The notes: generated by a model from the letters alone, not told the origin. DNA of 64,000 nucleotides from Strongylocentrotus droebachiensis (GCA_035222895.1 JAVYIG010000169.1:744001-808000), one strand, 5' to 3'; counted from the first letter of the stretch, positions 43,062-58,000 are shown. Numbers and translations: made by a program.

Positions 43062-46000
43062 CTAGTAAAGAAAAAAGGAAAAAAGAAATTGCTTAAACAC
43101 AACCTATATATATACTCTGCCACTACCTGGATTATAAAGCATATATAATATGATTCATTATCAATGCCTACTCTACAGCTTATTCACAATATAAAAATTT
43201 AAAGAAATTGTGAGAACAATGACATCATAAATACTAGTTAAATGTCTGTTTTCAATAGAAAACAATACACAGATCAAAAGACCGTATTTTGGTAGGAAAT
43301 ATTCAAAATACAAATCTAAAAAATCATTCAAATGTATTAGCAAATGGGGAAAAGGTTATTGTACAAAATTGTCATAAGTAGTCCCTCTCGTGAATTTAGA
43401 ATAATTCTAATTGTTTCATGAATATGAAGATAAATGCTACATAACTACATTTTCTACATCTGTGTGTTCTACAATTTCATAATCATAATTTGGTGTAACA
43501 GAATAAAGGCTCTTTCAGATATCACAATAACAAAAACCACAACATTTCTTTATGTCATAACTGAACGACACTTAAGGTTAATTAATTATGCTTACAGGAA
43601 GAATGGGTGCCTGCTCATCATTAGAAGAGCACTGATGAACCTCATGTGTAGGTTGTTGGACGGGATGTTGAGTATCCTTCGCCATTAGTATGTCTGTCAG
43701 CATCCAATTTGGATAATTACCTGTAAACAAATTCAAAAGAATGCTAGTGTCAATTATCAACATACTTTTAACATTAACACATTATTGATCCTTGAACAAC
43801 CATCTGATATCATTATAACAAGTTAAGTTTATTTGTAAACAACTAGGCCTATCATCACTTGTGGAAGTCTTTGTAATAGCTATTATTCCACATGAAATTG
43901 TTCAGAGACAGAAATTCATGTAAAGCAGTTCAAAAAATATGCAAAGAATATTAAAAAGATGGGCGATTGTCAGATGTCATTTGTATGAGAAAATGGTACT
44001 CTCTAGTATTTATATAAAGGTACGGTATGCCAAAGTAGGGTCCAAAATGTTTTTGCAGAATGACAACAAAGAAAACAAAAAGACATATTGAGAACAAAAT
44101 ATTTTATCACTTTTCTAATGATAAGAAATATTTCTAGAGAATTAATAGTAAAATAATCCAAGTATATCTTTTTACAGCATTGCTGGAAAGGTGGAACATT
44201 ATTTGGTGAAAACCTATAACTACAAACCAAATAATAAATGTTTTGTTTTTACACATTCTAAATTATCTTTTAATGCAGTGAATGTTAATTTTGAAAGTAA
44301 GAATAGACATACCCTCATCAGATTCCAGAGAAGTTAGAAGATCTTCCCATTCATCCAAGTCATCTTGGGTCATGTAGGGCTGATATTTAGGCAGATCTCT
44401 GTGGAGTTTATTGAGACCAAGCTCGGCTGAACTTGGTGCCACCATGACGGGTTCACCTTCCGGATGACTTCGTATTATGTATTGTTCTCCTGTAGTGGAC
44501 TGCCATTCAGCACAGTTGCTCCATTTTTTGGTGTGAAGCACAGCATTACCATGTGTATTCTTAGTGATCTTAAACTGGTGAGGGTGGCTGTGCTGCGATG
44601 GCTTGTTCATGTGAGGCTGGATCCAGTCACGTATGTTGAATATGGCCGTTAGTCGCTCAGAAGTTGTATTTGGTTTGTTGTAAGACTTTGGGATGTTGCT
44701 CAGCAGAGATGACAGTGTTGGAATATTTTGTTTGGAGGTATATACTGATATCCTGCTGAAGAGCTGATCTACATCTTCGTGGGTATGTCCTTTCATCAAG
44801 AATCCAATTTTCACCTAAAGACAGGGCATAAAGTGAATTAAGAAAGTTGGAAATAGAAATCAGCAAATAACAAATTTAACTACCATCTCAGCCATGCCCA
44901 TGCAATTCATTAATGAGGAAGCACAATTTTGATCATAACTGATAATAGAAAAGGGAACCGTTTATCTACGAAGTTGTATTCATCAATAGCTGTGTAACTG
45001 TACAACATATCTTCATTTTAACATCTGATAATTAATATCATTGCATTAATTTTGATACTTTCAGCGAATCAATTTTTCATACGCCATCTTTCTACTGCTT
45101 CACATTAACTACATCTCAATTAAAAACTGTCCATTTTGTTAGAGGCTTTCAAAATACTACAAACTACAAAAAAATAAAATTGAGCTGTTACAGTAGAATA
45201 ATTCACCAATACCAGATTTTCTACTGCATAACATTAAGCATTTTTGTCTCGCCTGCATAGCAAAAGCGAGACATAGGCGCTGCATTTCCGGCGGGGGCGG
45301 CAGCATCAACATCAAATACTCAACCAAAGGTTAATTTTTTAAAAGTGTAATATCATTTTGAAAGTATTCAATGACCGAATAGGGTTTTTGAGGTTGGTTT
45401 TTATACATTCTCAGTGTACACAAACTATTCAATTTAAGTGTGGTGATGTTAATGCTATGCTGTATGCAAGAATAATGAAAATTTCACTATGATACAAAAT
45501 AATCTCACCTTTCGAAAAACATCCAACTCCACAAGCAGAGCGCATAGTCCTATGACACACTGGTTCTTATTCTCCCGTCCACAATTATCCATCTGAATAT
45601 AGAGCACATCAGGGAGTGTATCAGAATACTTATGGAGAATGTTCAGCAAAATATTGCCTGTCAAATTAGAATCATGAGGGTATTCTTTAACGTCAACGTA
45701 AAGGTGATTTCCTCTTCCATGAACCATAGCACCTGTGATGTGAGATTGCAATTTCCAGGCTGCACTTGTGGATTTGGACTGACGGTAGAAGCGTGGAATG
45801 CTGGTGGCCTTCTGGTCCATACCATCAATTATTAGGCTCATGTACTTGCTGGGCTCCTGTCTCGCCTTGTGAATGTGTTTGTAATATTTTTCCCGCTCGG
45901 TTCTGAAGGAAAATTGGAGAGAGAACACTAATATAAAATGTGCTTTTTGCGCACAGTACAAATTGAAGAAAATCAAGAATATAGTAACAGCACTTCACAC

Positions 46001-49000
46001 AATGCTGATCATTAGTGCTGATCTAAACTGTCAGCATCACCCCCCCCCCCCCATGTAAGAGTCTGCTGCAAGGGTTGTCAAATTTGTATTTACAGGGAAA
46101 TTCTAAAACTTTTGACATGATTTAACCAAAAATATTATCAGTTCTTTATTTCAAACATATGCATGCTTGAGCAGTTGTGCCAAACTTGGTTTAAAAGAAA
46201 AGAAGAGTTAAAATCTGTTGCTACTTAGATTATCATAAATTAAAAATATTTACTCAGGGTTTAATTTTCGGGCTCCGGCCTGCAATCTTTAACCAACACT
46301 ATTTGCTCTCACTACCCATAACATGTGAGCAGCTAGCCTGGGAGTGTACTCAGGTACCTCATTACACGGTTGTGCACAGCCTTAATGTAATGTATAGACT
46401 TACTTTTGTTGTGTGAGATGTATCTCTCGTTGCTGCAGCAAAGTCTGTCGTGCTATCTTGTCTGTTGTCTTCTCTATTTGGGTTTTCAGAGTGGTACATA
46501 TATCGCATTTGGAAAATCGATTGACCTGTTTAGAAAAAAGAAGACACAATGAAATCAACTATTTAAGACAACAATTATTACAGTAGGTACCACTTAACCA
46601 GAAATAAATTATTACACTGATTCAATCGATGATGAAAAATGGAAACAAAGTGTTCAGTATTGCCTGCACACAGGATTAGGAAAAATCATCTCATGCAAAG
46701 TTAAAAGTAAGTAACAAATAGCCAAACAGTACAGGAGGATGTCTAAAAATAATTAATGACAACCATGTTTTGGTACAGAACAGCAAATTAAACTTCTTGA
46801 TTTCATGTACCTTTGGAATGTTAATATGAGCCATTTCTTTCCTCCACCTCCGAAAGAAGTGCATCCGGCTGCAGACCTCTCCAGACTTGCTCTGCACTTC
46901 TTCCTTCATTTGATTATAGATGCTTGATCTTGTCAGACATGACGGGAGGTGTATCTTGTCACACGTTGGTAATTTCTCTCCAAACCGATTGGCATAGTCG
47001 CGAAGCCAAGCTAAAGAAATCAAGACCTTGGTCGACTGTATCCCTCTCCTGTGGAAGTTAGCGGTAGTGTACCTCGCCAGCCCATCTATAAGAAAAAAGG
47101 AAAGTTAGGAATAATGCTACATGTATGTGCAATGTATACATATCGGGGAATATATCATTATATACAGTGCATGTTGTAAATTTGTTGTTTTTCTCATTTA
47201 TATCATTCTGATTCTTGCAAGCATCTTCTTGCGCACTTTACTCAATTACTCAATTTAATTCTATATTCTGTATTCCAAATGTAAATAGTAAAACATTTGA
47301 ATTCAACAGAATGTACAGTAAGCTAAACAGACTTACTTTGAAAGTCATGTTGGGCTTGCCACATCCTTGTCCTCTTTATGCCCAGAGCCAACCTCCAAGC
47401 CCTTTGGCAAAGGGGTGTTGCACCAATGGTGAACATGTAGCTTACTATACTACCACTTGTTTCATGGTGTTCATGAAGGTGTTGGAGTATCCATTGTCTC
47501 TGCTCCGATTTCGATTTGGACAAGAATGCAGCTCTGGATTTGAAAACTTCACTTCTGGATACTTTATGTAAACAGAAGTTCTTGCAGCATTTCATTCGGA
47601 GGATTGCAGAAAGTTCAAGACTTGCTTTGTTTCGTTCTGGATATAAAAACAGAAAATAGGCGGTGACAATCAAATCAGTCTCACAAATGCATAATAATCC
47701 ATATTACATAAAGAACAAAAGCACAGTACAAATTTTTTTTTTTTTTAATAGTGCTATACTCAGCTATACTAACTTCTTTACAGAGAAAACTTAAATGAAA
47801 AAAGATGCGCATAATGTACCTAATAAAACTTATGAACACCTACTACAAAGGGAAATAATTCTCCCTCATTTGAAAACTTAATTTTTCATAATTTCTGGGG
47901 TGGTATTCTGAAAATCCAAAACTATGTTAAAAGAGTTTTTTGCAGGAAGATGTATACGTATAGTGCATAACCTTTCAAGCCATATACACACCATTAAACG
48001 CATGATAGTTAACACAATACTTATATTCTGAAAACTCTCTAAAGATAAATTGGAGTTAACATAGATGATAGATGGTGTAGGTACTTTTCAATTTTATAGT
48101 ATTTTACATCAATCTATTTCACATGTAATACAGCAGAATTTTTCCCATTCGTCTGTTTCCAATTATTTTTTGTGAAAATTGTTATATGATTCTACAAATT
48201 TAAGACTTTAGGACATATAACAGACTTCTACCCTGATGTTTTATTTGATAGTTTTTGAGTCATCATGCATTATTTTTTACATTTATTTATTTTCAGAATT
48301 ATTAATCTTATGACCCATCTTCAAGATCTGCTTACAGGTACTTTACCTCCCAATATTATGCTTGATTTACATATGTCAAAAGGTTTTTGTGATACTGGAT
48401 TTTACATGTACCCAACTACAACTCTTAATTATCACTAAATGACAACTGTGACCCCTGGCCTATTTATCCTGAGATTTTTCCAGATCATGTCCATATGGTG
48501 ATACACGAGTTTGAAGTTTACTGGTCACTTAATTTGCAACATAACTTTGAAGGAAGTAAACAAATGCACTTTAAACACAGCACCTTAACTGATACTGTGG
48601 AATAACTATAACTTTTAATGAGCTATTTGGAACAAAATAATACTTACTCCTGCCCTTGATATAGGATGTTTGTCCATTACTGCAAAGTGATGAATCTGAA
48701 TCTGTATCAGCAAAATGTGCTCTCTGCCTTTTCCTCCCACGGGTAACTGCAATGAAATATAAAAAAAGGTGACTCAAATGAAAAATATTTGTATTTTATA
48801 AAAAGAAAATATGAGGATACAATATAGGACAGAGACCAATAAATTGGGGGTGGGAGGGTTCATTTTCATTTTGGGACTTTACCCTAAAAAGACGGGGGAG
48901 CTGATTTAGCCCCCCCCCCCCCCCCCCACTCCTCTATTTTCGCAAGTACTTTGTACTACTTAAACATTTTACGGTGCCAATTCATGACTTTTTTCCTTTG

Positions 49001-52000
49001 AGTCTTGTGCATATTTTTGATGTATATTGTACCCTTAACATAGTTTTGTTTCATAAGAATCACCATATAAAAAGAAAAATACAAAAAGTACAATTTTTGC
49101 ATAATAAGCTCTAATCATAATTTACTAAATATTGTCAAATCTTGTCAAATTTGGAGTCGACCAGAGGTCTTTTAGCGCCCCCCCCCCCCCCAGTTGCTTT
49201 AAAGGTTCAAAATAGCCCAGTCTTTTTAGGGTTAAAAAAGAACATGGGCAGCTTGCTCATAAAATTTTCATTTTGAAAACAATTAGACCTTATCATCAAA
49301 TAGTGATGCCTGGTCAAATATCACATAATTTCAGAGCACCAAAGAATGTGAGGGCAGGTCTAAAATTTTGCTGTTATGTTCTTAATCTCAGAAAGAGCTG
49401 TAGGTACTGAAAGAGTGTTAGAGATATAAAGTAATTTAATACTTCCAATAAACCTTTATGAGGTCGTGAAAAGTTTCTCTAACAAAAGATAGGAGCAATA
49501 TGTAAAATAAATTATAGTTTCAGCATCTTTCCTTGTTACTCCTTAACAAAACAAAATTTAAAGAGTAAGAATTATAAACACTGTAATCAGTCATTACCAT
49601 TGGCATCCATCTCAATATCAGAAAAAGCTACTGCTTCAACATCACTGACATCAGGAGAAGCTATTGTAAACAAAGATAGATGAAATGGATGTATTAGCTC
49701 TTATGCTGAAATGTCACTTCATAATTAAACTGGTACCTACATGTATGTACTGGTGAAGAATATTGGTACCAACATTCCAAGTTTGAGATAGCATTTTTTT
49801 TTACATAATCATTTGACATAATCAATTAATGAAAAATAATTTATGAATAAGATAAGGAATACAGTCATATTCTGTCTTTGCTACACATTTGTATGTCAAA
49901 TGTGTTTTCTTGAAATGTTCAATAGTATTGAAGAGACAGAAATATAATTTTTCACCATTATGGTAAAAAGCATGGTCAAATTTCATTTTTTAACATTTCA
50001 TGGAGAAGTGTATATTTTCTTCTATGCAATTATAAAGTTTCCAAGCATCAAACTAATCTGAAAGTGGTATTTTTGCCAGTGTAATTTAGACCTTTTTTTT
50101 TTACCTGATCTTAAATTGAAGTAAATTTTTTATTTCTTAACAACTCTGGCCAATTGTCTCATATTGATCTCCCACAACTTGATAACTTAGTAAGCTGTTG
50201 CTTTGATACCTTTTTCCTTTTGATATACTTTTGGTTAGGACATGACATAATACAAGTATAGTGTTAAAGCTGAGAATATACACTTTTACAATCAGACTCA
50301 ACTAAGAAATAATTTCTGTCAAGGTGTTGTTGGTTCTGTGGCACCAGGTCAAAAATGTCAAGCTATGTTTACTACATTCTCTTCAATATATACCTTCATG
50401 ATTGTTCCAATCGACCTCTGAAAAAGCCCTTTCTCTTTCACTGCTGAGATGATCATCATCTGATTTTGGAACAAAGAAAAGGCATTCATTAGTGACATCG
50501 GTATAGTCAACCTGTTTGAAACGTCAACCTGTTCGAAAACGTCGAGCCACTCATCCTCTTCAAGTGCTATAGTTCTCCTGAGAACTATATGCTAAGAAAG
50601 ATAACAAACAGTCCTTTTCAGGACTACACTCCTCCAAGAAAGATTACCGAGTCAGAGTCCTTTTCAGGACTCCTCAAACCTCTCTCTCTCTCACACATGG
50701 TGCACCCGCAAACCTACTGTATATCGGTACTTGTTTTCATAAATAAAAAGATCATATCTACTGTACAGATCAGTCCCGTTTATATTGCTAATAAAGATAC
50801 AATTCAACAATCCCAACAACAAAATTAATCCATTTGCAAAACTTTGCAAAGTTAAGATACATATTTGTCACGATAATATCAAGCAAGTGGCTTATTACAT
50901 GGATAATGTCCATCACGCAAAAATCATAAAATGGTAAATAAAATCGTTAAATGTGTCCAAGTCACTGATATACGTTTTATATTTTTTGCTTAAATAGCAA
51001 CAAAAAAGGTCTGAATGTCATGTCTGCTAAGCTGGAATAAAACAAAATATTAAGCTGTGTTTCTTAAAGAATATTTTTTACACATACCTTCATGAATGTT
51101 CCCATCTACCTCTGAAAACGTCCTTTCTCCTGCACTGCTGGAAACATCACCTGATTATGAATCATGAAAAAGATATATTCATTAATGTAATTAGTTTGAC
51201 TCTATTGTAAATGAAAAAGATCAGACCAATTGTAACATTGCCCTTGCCCTCAAGTAGCACTATCAGAAAATATATATTTTGACAGACTTTTGACTGATGC
51301 ATTGTGGTGAATCATAAAGATCAAACATATAGGAAAAGATAAAACAATATCTAAAGAATTATAAAGCCACAATAACCACCGCAAACCAACTCCCCTCCCT
51401 TAACCCCCCTCAAAAAACCTAACACCACAATGAGAAGCTTCAACAAAAACCTAGTATTAAAGATACAGTTAAATATGTTTTTGTTGTTGTTGAAATCTTT
51501 GTTTACTTCATTTTGGTTAAATATCCATGACCAGAATTGGAATTAATTTTCAGACTTTGTTGACAACGTATATGTATCCAAATAATGTAAAGTAAATGGC
51601 AAGCTAGGTTTCCAGAAGAATATTCTCTACAACATACCTTCATGAAGGTTCCAATCGACCTCTGAAAAAGCCCTTTCTCTTTCACTGCTGAGATGATCAT
51701 CATCTGATTTTGAAACAAAGAAAAGGCATTCATTGGTGACATCGGTATACTTGTTTTCATAAATAAAAAGATCATATCTACTGTAAAGATCAGTCCCGTT
51801 TATATTGCTAATAAAGATACAATTCAACAATCCCAACAACAAAATTAATCCATTTTCAAAACTTTGCAAAGTTAAGATATATATTTGTTACGATAATATC
51901 AAGCAAATGGCTTATTACACGGATAATGTCCATTAAGCAAAAATCATAAAATGGTAAATAAAATCGTTAAATGTGTCCAAGTCACTGATATACGTTTTAT

Positions 52001-55000
52001 ATTTTTTCCTTAGATAGCAACAAAAAAGGTCTGAATGTCATGTCTGCTAAGCTGGAATAAAACAAAATATTAAGCTGCGTTTCTTAAAGAATATTTTCTA
52101 CACATACCTTCATGAATGTTCCCATCTACCTCTGAAAACGTCCTTTCTCCTGCACTGCTGGAAACATCACCTGATTATGAATCATGAAAAAGATATATTC
52201 ATTAATGTAATTAGTTTGACTCTATTGTAAATGAAAAAGATCAGACCAACTGTAACATTGCCCTTGCCCTCAAGTAGCACTATCAGAAAATGGGGCCAGT
52301 CACCACGAAATGAGTCCAGTGTCGCATTAGCTCAATCGTAGTAATAGCGATGTATAGTGTGTATGTACTGAAAATTGACCCACCTACCACATTTAAGATT
52401 TTTCCAAAAATCGACTTATTATTTCTTTGTTTGTTGAAAGTTTCATTGAAATCGAATGATGGGAAGTGTGTTGTTGCTATGTTGTTGTTGACCAGACTAT
52501 AATATGTTACGCATCATTAACTTTACACCTAATTATCTCAAAACTGGGTAATCCCATTGTTATAAAGTCCAATTAGGTTTTTGTTCATATTTCTGGATAT
52601 AATTTATCAATTTTAATGTGTGACCCCTTAATTTAAAGCTTACTTAATGTAGATTCATATAATACTTAAAAACAGGAATAATTTTTTTGCGACACTGGAC
52701 TCATTTCGTGGTGACAGGCCCCAAATATATATTTTGACAGACTTTTGACTGATGCATTGTGGTGAATCATAAAGATCAAACATATAGGAAAAGATAAAAC
52801 AATATCTAAAGAATTATAAAAGCCACAATAACTCTCACTGCGAACCAACTCCCCTCCCTTAACCCCCCTCAAAAAACGAAACACCACAATGAGAAGCTTC
52901 AACAAAAACCTAGTATTAAAGATACAGTTAAATATGTTTTTGTTGTTGTTGAAATCTTTGTTTACTTCATTTTGGTTAAATATCCATGACCAGAATTGGA
53001 ATTAATTTTCAGACTTTGTTGACAACGTATATGTATCCAAATAATGTAAAGTAAATGGCAAGCTAGGTTTCCAGAAGAATATTCTCTACAACATACCTTC
53101 ATGAAGGTTCCAATCGACCTCTGAAAAAGCCCTTTCTCTTTCACTGCTGAGATGATCATCATCTGATTTTGAAACAAAGAAAAGGCATTCATTGGTGACA
53201 TCGGTATACTTGTTTTCATAAATAAAAAGATCATATCTACTGTACAGATCAGTCCCGTTTGTATTGCTAATAAAGATACAATTCAACAATCCCAACAACA
53301 AAATTAATCCATTTTCAAAACTTTGCAAAGTTAAGATATATTTGTTACAATAATATCAAGCAAATGGCTTATTACACGGATAATGTCCATTAAGCAAAAA
53401 TCATAAAATGGTAAATAAAATCGTTAAATGTGTCCAAGTCACTGATATACATTGTATATTTTTTCCTTAGATAGCAACAAAAAAGGTCTGAATGTCATGT
53501 CTGCTAAGCTGGAATAAAACAAAATATCAAGCTGCGTTTCTTAAAGAATATTTTTTCTACACATACCTTCATGAATATTCCCATCAACCTCTGAAAACGT
53601 CCTTTCTCCTGCACTGCTGGAAACATCACCTGATTATGAATCATGAAAAAGATATATTCATTATTGTAATTAATTCAACTCTATTTCAACCCTTTTTAAA
53701 CCGAGGGGAGGGGGTCAATTTACCCACCCCCCCCCCCCTCCCCCCCATAGTAATTTAGCGGCTTCTCCGGAACCGCTGCAGATATCAAGTTTTCCTTTCA
53801 TGACTTTTTTCTTTGAAGTCTTCCGCAACTATTGGTACTAAATTTGCAAAGATCGGACCAAGCATTACAAGGTCACATGACCAGTAAGGGTCAAAGTTCA
53901 TCCAAAAACAGTGACTTTTCCATATATGTGTGTGTAATGGAATTGACATGTTATGAAACTTGTAAAATACAATCCATTTTCCCTATATAATTGTAAATTT
54001 TCCTTGTCTTTATGGTTGTCATATCTAATATTATTGTCAAAATAATAAGAAACATAAAAAATGTAAATAGAATATAAAAGAAATGAAAAACGAAGGAATA
54101 CATAACAAATTCAAATAGATCACAAAAATTATATTTATACTTGATAATACCACTCATATTTTCTATGTTTTTGTATGTGTCTGAGTTATCCTTCATGTTG
54201 AAAAGTGAAGTGATATAATATTCATATTGTCATTAGATAAACAAACTTATAAACAATCTGACAACATTTTGTATGGAAAATCTAAGTACAGAACTTGAAC
54301 CCATAACACATCAAGTTATACTATGTGTTTTCTTGCATACACATCAGTGTGTATCTGATAATGCAAATTTAAGCTTGCTCATGTAAATATGTTACCATAT
54401 GTACTATAATAAACAATGTAAATACCTAAATCTCAAACTTATCCATGTCTGTGATTCATTTTGAGTCAATAGATATTACTTTTGATTGTGTTTTTCTTTA
54501 AAATTCAGAAAAACTAGCAAAAATTAGCGTACGTCGTTCATTAATATGCGCATAATTTGCATATTTAACATTGGATCGTTAAAGGGAAATCCAACCTTAA
54601 TGGCAAAACTTGTCTAGAATAAAGCAGAAAAATCAGAGAAGCATACTAATGAAAGTTTGAATGAAATCAAACAAAAATTTAGAAAGTTACACATTTTTGA
54701 AAGTTGCAATTTCTATACATGTAGGTGTGGGCTCTTCAAATTGGCTGAATTGATAATGTCTACATGTATGTGATGTAGTGGCGTACATCTTTCCCATTTG
54801 CTCCAATACACAAAAGGACTCAAATTTCAACTTTTCCTAAATGTATGACTCGGGATGGTCTGTTCTTTTTAGAGGACCTGTAATAATGTACTCTCCATGA
54901 TATATTTTGAGTAGTGCCCCGAGGAAGAAGGCACTTGGAAGAAAAACAGAAATAAGTGATATTTTTGTACGCGACAAACGGGGAGAGTAATCCGTTGATA

Positions 55001-58000
55001 TGTCACAATCCACGGACAAAATTGCTGATTTGAGATTCGCACAGCTGTAGTGATCTCATATTTCAAACACTCATAAAGTCATATTGGTCCGATTTATTTC
55101 AAACTTTCACCATTATGTTTCTCTGATTTTTCTGCTTTCATTCAAATGAACTTATTAGAAGGGCTGGATTGCCCTTTGAAATGAAAACATGAACGCCTCA
55201 CTAATACTTCAATGTACCTCCATGCAAAATTTCACATGAATCGGACAATCGGTCTCCATGATCTTGGGGGGATGTCAATTTGCCCCCCCCCCCCCCCCCC
55301 CCGCTAAAAACCTTGTCTGAAATAGCCCGGTTAAAATAGGGTTAAATGAAAGAGATCAGACCAACTGTAACATTGCCCTTAAAAAGCCACAATAACTCTC
55401 ACTGCAAACCCCCTCCCCCCAAAAACAACAATAACAAGTAATGAAAAGCTTTAAAAAAAACCTAGAAGTAAAATACGGTTAAATATGTTTTTGTTGTTGT
55501 CGACATCTATTTTTACTTCATTTTTGTTAAAAATCCATGCCCAGAATTAGAATGAATTAATTTACAAACTTTGTTGAAATCATATATTTATCCAAATAAT
55601 GTAAAGTAAATGGCAAGCTAGGTTTCCAGAAGAATATTCTCTACAACATACCTTCATGAAGGTTCCAATCGACCTCTGAAATAGCCCTTTCTCTTTCACT
55701 GCTGAGATGATCATCATCTGATTTTGGAACAAAGAAAAGGCATTCATTAGTGAAATCGGTATACTTGTTTTCATAAAGAAAAAGATCATATCTACTGTAC
55801 AGATCAGTCTCGTTTATATTGCTAATAAAGATATAATTCAACAATTACAACAACAAAATTAATCCATTTGCAAAACTTTGCAAAGTTAAGATATATATTT
55901 GTCACAATAATATCAAGCAAATTGCTTATTACACAGATAATGTCCATTAAGCAAAAATCATAAAATGGTAAATAAAATCGTTAAATGTGTCCAAGTCACT
56001 GATATACGTTTTATATTTTTTCCTTAGATAGCAACAAAAAAGGTCTGAATGTCATGTCTGCTAAGCTGGAATAAAACAAAATATTAAGCTGCGTTTCTTA
56101 AAGAATATTTTCTACACATACCTTCATGAATGTTCCCATCTACCTCTGAAAACGTCCTTTCTCCTGCACTGCTGGAAACATCACCTGATTATGAATCATG
56201 AAAAAGATATATTCATTAATGTAATTAGTTTGACTCTATTGTAAATGAAAAAGATCAGACCAACTTTAACATTGCCCTTGCCCTCAAGTAGCACTATCAG
56301 AAATATATATTTTGACAGACTTTTGACTGATGCATTGTGGTGAATCATATAGATCAAACATATAGGAAAAGATAAAACAATATCTAAAGAATACCAGTAA
56401 GCCAAATTAACCCTCACTGCAACCTCTACAAATTTTGTTAGTAGCATTCTATAAGATTGGAAAGTTTTCTCATTTTTAATTGTGTTTGAAACATCAAATT
56501 ACGGTGAGTTATATATTTCTTTAAAGCTGATAATCTTGTAGACAAAACATGTAGTAAGAAATAAAATGATTTTAAGAATACCAACATTGAACCCTTACAC
56601 AATTCTGACCCCCCCCCCCCCCCCCCCATTCTGGAGGAGCTTTGAGTACAGTAAATGTTGTACTTTAGTTCATTCCCAGTAATATCTGTAAACTTGATTT
56701 ATATTTGTCACAATAGTGTTAAAGGTATTACAAAGTTTTGGTATGGGGTCATGAATTTGGTTCAAATTAACATATTGGAAGCATATGCGTTCCTACAATA
56801 TTCATTGATCGTTGTCGCGGTTGAAATCGAGTCGAAAGTTATGAAATTATATAAATAATAAACTCTTTATGTTGTATAACTCCCTCTCAAGGACAAGATA
56901 TTAATTTAGCTATGAAACCATGTTTCTTGACTAAAATCGACCGATTAGCTATTCCCGTTTGGAAATTATATATCACAACTACATATTCTGAGATTTTCAT
57001 GGTCGCAGCTACCATTGTACGGCCATAGGCGCTATTTGAAATTTAACAAAAATTTACTGGGAGCACCGGTAAATTTTTATATTCAATTTTTCTCGAAAAC
57101 AGAAGTGTTTTAGGGGTTAATTTTTTTAGTGCTTATTACAATAAATCCACAGGGGCATCCAAATATATCAAATTTGTAAAGATTCACTATCCACCCAATT
57201 TTCAAAATTTCCCAAAACTTTGTATTACCTTTAATAAAATGTCTAGCTATGATTCATGAAGAATATATTCAATGGTATTCTACTCGCTTAGTCACACGAG
57301 CAAATTATAGGCCAATATGCGTCCCAGTACACGTTTGTTTACACCGGTTGCGTGACGTCAAACAGAGTGCATCCGGATATACCCCATTTGACATCACATA
57401 CAACATGTACATGTATGTCTACTTTGTTTTCCTGGTGAAAATATTTTACATCATGTGAGCTATCCCTGACTTTTCCCTGCATGGAAATTCTGTTACATAC
57501 AGTATTATGGATGGACAAAATTTTGGTATTGCAGTTATCCCATCTCTATTCCTAAAGATATACATGTACACATGAACTTCCCTATTTTTTTCAAAAAGAA
57601 GGGTGCAATAGCCCATTAAAATTCTCCATTTGACCCTTCTTCTTGTCGGTATACGGTAGCTAATCTAAGAGCATAATGTGGATCATAAGATTATTTTGAT
57701 GGATTTACCATTTAGTGTAAAGCATGTTGGACTATGGGCAAAATTTAGGCTTTAATAAATTTGAACATAGATTTTCATTTCAAAAATTAAAAGATTTTCC
57801 TTATATAATTCGTTGCTGTTTTCACGAAGTGACGGTAGTGAAAAAGAATTGCACTCACTTTGCGTTACGATTTTCCTCACTACTGTCACTTCGTGAAAAC
57901 AAGGACGAATTGCATGGTCACAATGAATTATTTAATAGACAAAAATGAAATCTAAGCATTAGTAGTGAATTTATACCTTTGTCGGAATCATCACTACTAC

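Larger units (their letters stand above)
50394..56420 (-). repeat. Tandem array of a 1.03-kb, two-exon unit (four copies)
   Basis: Each unit contains a 66-nt exon (type A, DDHLSSERERAFSEVDWNLH) and, 470 bp away, a 63-nt exon (type B, DVSSSAGERTFSEVDGNIH). A/B pairs are at 50394/51088, 51638/52108, 53097/53567 and 55652/56122. The A-to-B distance is 470 in three copies and 694 in the first, which has a 224-bp insertion. Copies 2 and 3 are nearly identical, including introns, so that duplication is recent. All eight exons are phase 1-1. Confidence 0.92.
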
